A stretch of DNA of 64,000 nt from Rhodothermaeota bacterium MED-G19. Its GTDB lineage: Bacteria > Bacteroidota > Bacteroidia > Cytophagales > MED-G16. Shown in pieces: positions 63,275-64,000 of this stretch (position 1 is the first letter of the stretch; each line of letters starts with the position of its first letter). The DNA lies in NCBI GenBank assembly GCA_002457315.1, contig NTKI01000004.1, positions 1-64,000 on the forward strand. Reading direction: 5' to 3'. The translations under genes were made by a program, and so were the position numbers. The notes beneath the pieces are model-generated. The model saw only the letters and a program-made list of their open reading frames with translations. It did no database searches and was not told the origin of the DNA.

Positions 63275-64000
63275 ATGAAAAAGAATGTTGTTATCTTAAT
63301 GGGAGGATATTCCTCTGAATATGATATATCTGTAAAAAGTGGTGAAGTTGTATTTAATACTCTTTCAAAAGAAGAAGATCTTAATTTATTTCAAGTTATT
63401 ATTTCAAAAAAAAACTGGAAATGTATAGATAGTGAAAACTCAAAATTAAAAATAGATAAAGAAACATTTCACATTATTAGAGATGGTAAAGTAATTAATG
63501 TTGATCTAGTATTAAATACAATTCATGGAGTTCCTGGAGAAAATGGTGAAATACAACTTTATCTCGAAAATTTAAATATTAAACAGACATCTACTGGATC
63601 TAAAGAATCAAGATTAACCTTTAATAAAGATAATTGTAAAAATAAAGTTCAAAAGGAAGGTTATCTAGTTCCAGAATCAATATTAGTTAAGAAAAATGAT
63701 AAAATTAATATCGATAATATCCTGTCCAAAGTAACCCTACCTTTATTTGTTAAACCTAATTCAGGTGGATCAAGTTTTGGAATTTCTAGAATTACAGAAG
63801 AAAAAGATATAATAAAAGCTTTAGAAATATGTTTTAAAGAAGATGAACAAGCTTTAATTGAGGAAGAAATTAAAGGAAGAGAAATTTCTGTTGGAGTAAT
63901 AAAATACAATGATACGATAATCTCTCTACCTCCAACTGAGATTATTTCTCACAATGATTTTTTTGATTATGACGCAAAATATAATGGAGAATCTGATGAA
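63275..64000 (+). CDS. ddl: D-alanine--D-alanine ligase, N-terminal part, cut by window edge
   Basis: From ATG 63275 there are 242 codons to the right edge; the C-terminal part is outside. The ATP-grasp enzyme joins two D-alanines for peptidoglycan. Visible motifs are ILMGGYSSEYDISVKSG, NTIHGVPGENGEIQ and the LFVKPNSGGSSFGI block of the ATP-grasp domain. The gene runs plus strand, 10 bases after the nifU-like stop. Which Ddl subclass is present cannot be told without the C-terminus. Confidence 0.95.
   Translation, partial: MKKNVVILMGGYSSEYDISVKSGEVVFNTLSKEEDLNLFQVIISKKNWKCIDSENSKLKIDKETFHIIRDGKVINVDLVLNTIHGVPGENGEIQLYLENLNIKQTSTGSKESRLTFNKDNCKNKVQKEGYLVPESILVKKNDKINIDNILSKVTLPLFVKPNSGGSSFGISRITEEKDIIKALEICFKEDEQALIEEEIKGREISVGVIKYNDTIISLPPTEIISHNDFFDYDAKYNGESDE

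Noticed and set aside
1-64000. Search for CRISPR arrays, insertion sequences, phage genes, rRNA and origin-like DnaA-box clusters
   Set aside because: Nothing matching these was seen on reading both strands; no direct-repeat spacer pattern or transposase motif occurs.

Overview
The window is AT-rich (about 30% GC by eye), almost fully coding chromosome from a marine-type, streamlined member of the Bacteroidota, most likely order Flavobacteriales. The evidence is a type IX secretion C-terminal sorting domain, BshB1 (bacillithiol), DUF4296/DUF3127/DUF3822/DUF5683 families, a SusC-era style TonB receptor, a DnaG with a degenerate zinc finger, and a dozen exact copies of the Bacteroidota -7 promoter element TAnnTTTG, most of them followed by C. 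No insertion sequence, prophage, CRISPR array or rRNA was seen, and no stretch longer than 300 bases lacks a gene. Both ends cut a gene: an Asp-box lipoprotein at the left edge and ddl at the right edge.

Layout. 1-8.9 kb: an Asp-box lipoprotein, Smr and DUF4296 genes on the minus strand diverge from a plus-strand run holding a reduced Bat (aerotolerance-type) cluster, YggS, a DUF3822 protein, coaD and a gamma-glutamyltranspeptidase. 8.9-21.5 kb: tRNA-Thr, a threonine dehydratase/DUF349 operon, algH, pdxH, bshB1-trxB-pnp, rpsO, an LptF/G permease, tRNA-Met and yaaA. 21.5-29.8 kb: a tight five-gene minus-strand operon joining a DUF1611/dipeptide-epimerase pair (a candidate D-glutamate/peptidoglycan-fragment route) to a giant T9SS-exported beta-propeller protein, a serine hydrolase and a lipoprotein. 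29.9-34.7 kb: msrB, a ROK sugar kinase, a TonB receptor, a deoxynucleoside kinase, a previously unlisted 49-residue membrane protein and DUF3127. 34.7-41.1 kb: a complete trpEGDCFBA operon preceded by a 14-residue leader peptide with two adjacent Trp codons and an intrinsic terminator that ends 4 bases before trpE, which is a textbook-looking attenuator. 41.1-46 kb: alkB with an outer-membrane barrel gene, the SRP RNA, an FtsE-type ATPase and the CCA-adding enzyme. 46-52.7 kb: pyrG-yidC-parA-parB-DUF5683 and lepB. 52.7-57.4 kb: ung, a coiled-coil membrane protein, rpsF-rpsR-rplI and a PriA homologue that has lost its ATPase and zinc-binding motifs. 57.4-64 kb: dnaG-ribBA-unknown-surE, then mrp, a NifU-type scaffold and ddl.

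The observations most worth following are the helicase-dead PriA in an intact reading frame, the trp leader peptide and terminator, the DUF1611/epimerase/T9SS operon, and the unlisted small membrane gene whose start codon abuts that of DUF3127. Many genes overlap by 4 bases (ATGA, and unusually TTGA), so operon-wide translational coupling appears to be the rule here. All functional statements rest on motif recognition by eye; no database search was run.
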